Part shown: one piece after another, positions 61,622-64,000 of the stretch | Layout: the number at the start of each line of letters is the position of its first letter | Numbering within the stretch: position 1 is the stretch's first letter | Assembly (NCBI GenBank): GCA_018806915.1 | Contig: JAGKQI010000085.1 | Span: forward strand, 868,001-932,000 | Direction of reading: 5' to 3' | DNA from: Phytophthora colocasiae | Taxonomy: Eukaryota > Oomycota > Peronosporomycetes > Peronosporales > Peronosporaceae | Length of the DNA stretch: 64,000 nucleotides | Program-made: the position numbers and the translations under genes | Notes under the pieces: generated by a model | What the model saw: only the letters and a program-made list of their open reading frames with translations | What the model was told of the DNA's origin: nothing | Database searches by the model: none

Positions 61622-63069
61622 ATGTCTGCACGTTCGTTAGTGTCGCGCCTGATTCCTCCGCTCGCGGCGCATTGGCATAAGGGTCAGCAAGGTATCTATG
61701 TGTTGTGCTTCCCCTTTGATTCCTTGCGCTTCTAAACATGCTTGAATTGCTGTAATACAGGTCGTGTAGGCATCGTTGGCGGCTCTTTCGAGTATACTGG
61801 TGCTCCGTTCTATGCGGGTATATCGAGTCTGAAGACAGGGGCGGATCTGTGCCATCTCTTTTGTGTGGAAGAAGCAGCGGTGCCTATCAAAAGTTACAGC
61901 CCAGAACTTATTGTTCATCCACTGCTTCGTTCGGACGCGGCGTTGGCGAAGGTTGCGAAGTCGAAGCACGCTGAGGTCTTGACGGAGGTGGTGGATAGAA
62001 TTTCCCAGGTCCTGCCGAGACTGGACGCACTGGTGATTGGTCCTGGGCTTGGACGAGATGTCAGCGTACAGGAAGCCACCCGACGAGTGATCGCGAAGGC
62101 TAAGGAGGCTAAGTTACCGCTGATCTTGGATGGTGATGCTCTGTTTCTTGTTAGTCTGGAGCCTGATGTAGTGAAGGGTTACAAGAATGCAATCCTCACG
62201 CCGAATGCCGTAAGTATTGATGTCGACCGAGGCGGTTCGACTACTGTAATTGCTGATATGCTTATGCTTTGGGCGTAGATGGAGTACGCAAGACTGTGTA
62301 CTGCTGTCCAGCTACTGCCAAGCATTGATGTTGCCCAAGCTGCAAAGATTCCGCCAGCTCGACTCAGTGAGGCGTAAGTGTACTACGATCTGGAGCTGCT
62401 TGTACGTATGTGAGTGACGTTGTCGCTAAATGTCTTTTACCCATCCACAGCCTTGGATTCCCGGTTATCATTCAGAAGGGCAGTGTGGATACTTTTTCGG
62501 ACGGCATTATCAGTACGAGATCGTTAAATAATATCTTGAACGCGAGCTGGTGGGATCATGTGCTAACGTTTGCTATCTATCTGTCGTATACAGCGCTGAA
62601 GAACGATGAATTTGGATGCCCTCGCCGATGTGGTGGGCAAGGAGACGTACGACTACATACGGTCCATTTGTACAATTTGATACTTATCATCAGTGGCTTT
62701 GCAGGTTCTTTCTGGGGCGATAGGCACCTTTGCGGCCTGGACAAAGCATGTTGATCTGTACGTGCTTGATGTTGACATTAACAACTTAGCTGCATTTTCA
62801 TCGTTATGTTTCGTTTCTGTTTTTGCCACAACTTTTAGCGCTGACTTTAAGGGCAACCCGCTGTTGCTTGCTGCCTACGGAGGATCTCTTGTGACGCGAG
62901 CCAGGTTAGTGATCATAACATTATTTTCATTTGTCCAAGCTGTAGCTGAGATGTCTTGTCCAGCTCGTCTCTTGCTTTTGATGAGCACCAGCGCTCAATG
63001 ACAGCCCCAGATGTATTGCACAGTATTGGCAAAGGTTTCGTGAAAGCCTTCCCCAATTCGTCAATGTAG
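61622..63069 (+). CDS. ATP-dependent NAD(P)H-hydrate dehydratase
   Basis: Eight exons: 61622-61691, 61761-62209, 62279-62373, 62451-62512, 62594-62646, 62705-62757, 62839-62904, 62964-63069; all GT-AG, 317 residues with frame kept. The ribokinase-like family pattern is visible: GRVGIVGGSFEYTGAPFYAG, LDALVIGPGLGRD, LPLILDGDAL, LTPN, and the catalytic/ATP-binding CGGQGDVLSGAIGTFAAW, then GNPLLLAAYGGSLVTRA. It repairs damaged NADHX/NADPHX by dehydration. There is no separate epimerase domain. The N-terminus (MSARSLVSRLIPPLAAHW) may target mitochondria. Confidence 0.85.
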
Positions 63070-63389
63070 GTTAGCCTGCCACGCGCAGTCTTAGTAAAGA
63101 AGCATAATTTTGACGTAGCACCTTGACAGGGACGATGATTTTTGCGGCTTCATGTGGCATTAAACATTTTACAATTGCCGTCGAGCTCCAAAGCTCGCGA
63201 ACGTAGGCTGAAACTAAAGACGACCTCGTTCTACCATCGTTCCTTTCAAGCCACGATAGCAGGCATCCGTCACGAGGCCAAAGCGCCTCTATCGCCACAC
63301 TTCTGGTCTCTGTCCCTGCGTCTCGCTCGTCCCACAGTTGATTTCCATCATCAACCGACCTCTCTTCGCTTCATCATCCTCGTACTAAT
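63070..63389. other. Convergent 3' flanks, no gene supported
   Basis: 320 bases between NAXD and the armadillo-like gene; nothing recognised. Confidence 0.45.
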
Positions 63390-64000
63390 CTAGCAGACAG
63401 CATTAATAGTCTTGTACAAATCACCAGCGAGTTTCTTCGTCGACTCTTTCTGCGAAAGTGTCAAGATGTCACGAAGTGTTTCCGGCAATCGAGGCAACTC
63501 CAAGCTACGAAACAGAAATGCAGAGTAGTGAGTCAAGTGTCTATAGTGTAGGCGTAAGAACGAATCAGCACTTACTCGTTGAGAGATGATACATCATCAG
63601 CAAAGTTCAGAATAGTGTAGATAGCGAATCGCACGATGTCCTCGTTGTCATCTTTGAGCATCGACTGCAATCCCGTGACAAATTGTTCCTTGAGCAAGTC
63701 AGAGAGCGCACGGCGGTTGGAATCATATTGACAGAGCTCCTTCAGGCGCTTGGCCACTTCGTAACGGGTGAAGGGTGGAGCTTCCGAGTTGATTTCGAGA
63801 AGAAGCATCGACAACTCCTGCAAGTCTACCGTGAGCGATCCGGGAAAGAGTTCTCCAGGACTTGACCAATCTGCCAGGATATCGAAGCTGTTCGAAACAA
63901 ACACACAGGTGCACGGCGATCGGACAGGATCCGACAGTACAGCGCACGACACAATATAGAACTTGCGTTAAGACCAACGTTTTCACTTCTGCAAGGCGCT
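63390..64000 (-). CDS. Armadillo/HEAT-like protein, 3' part, runs off the window
   Basis: Two C-terminal exons on the minus strand: about 63576-63887 and 63390-63504, joined by a GTAAGT...CGTAG intron. The protein reads YEVAKRLKELCQYDSNRRAL, KEQFVTGLQSMLKDDNEDIV, RFAIYTILNFADDVSSLN, then LELPRLPETLRDILTLSQKE and ends TINAVC. The helical repeat pattern is armadillo-like. The exon acceptor near 63888 (gttcgaacag) is plausible; the next upstream exon cannot be fixed before the window ends. No specific family is named. Confidence 0.5.

Overview
The window looks like nuclear DNA of an oomycete, most likely a Phytophthora-type plant pathogen. Three things point there. Host genes are dense, with short GT-AG introns of roughly 55-125 nt. 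Two proteins carry the Crinkler (CRN) motifs LFLAK and HVLVVVP. The transposon mix (Ty3/gypsy with chromodomain, Ty1/copia, Helitron, pogo-like, Harbinger, mariner-like) is typical of these genomes. The species is not identified.

Layout. 1-4040: broken Ty3/gypsy retrotransposon. 4250-7330: large inverted repeat with one CRN-like gene in each arm. 7476-8033: linker histone H1. 8635-10570: decayed Helitron helicase with a recognisable 3' terminus. 11441-14082: 2.6-kb TIR element with a pogo-type transposase and a SANT/Myb-like protein. 14684-16034: mitochondrial aspartate aminotransferase. 16215-17585: CCT-domain protein, with a Harbinger deletion derivative (17602-18489) just upstream of its start. 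19074-19952: HNH protein. 20118-22333: Hsp110-like protein with a C-terminal TPR region. 22617-23369 and 30001-30396: divergent C2-domain paralogues, separated by a full Ty1/copia element (24076-29269) that is flanked by an extraordinary 342-bp direct repeat. 30889-32250: zinc-knuckle repeat protein. 32482-34471: NEMP-family nuclear-envelope protein with an 800-bp TIR element upstream. 35376-36352: thioredoxin-like membrane protein. 36809-37093: small secreted protein. 37513-38219: VMA12-like V-ATPase assembly factor. 38411-41998: MRH-EDEM-PA fusion. 42199-45192: beta-COP. 45353-46904: two unrecognised genes. 46944-51715: four paralogous EF-hand genes. 51937-52973: multi-pass membrane protein. 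53079-54113: mariner-like element with perfect 95-bp TIRs. 54150-55333: peroxisomal enoyl-CoA reductase. 55744-56976: cyclopropane-fatty-acid synthase. 58035-58800: MIC19/CHCHD3-like. 59106-61400: FadE-type acyl-CoA dehydrogenase. 61622-63069: NAD(P)HX dehydratase. 63390-64000: partial armadillo-like protein.

Functional themes. Secretory-pathway and organelle-membrane genes are common: beta-COP, VMA12, the ERAD mannosidase-lectin fusion and NEMP. Lipid and mitochondrial/peroxisomal metabolism genes cluster at the right end: enoyl-CoA reductase, CFA synthase, FadE, MIC19 and NAXD. There is no evidence of operons; neighbours are independent eukaryotic genes. Several pairs share short divergent promoters (beta-COP/45353, FadE/NAXD).

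The strongest second-look items are the 342-bp target-site-like duplication around copia, the MRH+EDEM+PA fusion, the inverted CRN pair, the four-gene EF-hand cluster, the Hsp110-TPR fusion, and transposons lying tens of bases from host start or stop codons. All assignments come from reading the sequence; no database search was run. Exon joins were checked by reading frame and splice dinucleotides, and total exon lengths are multiples of three for the spliced genes listed, except the one cut by the window edge.
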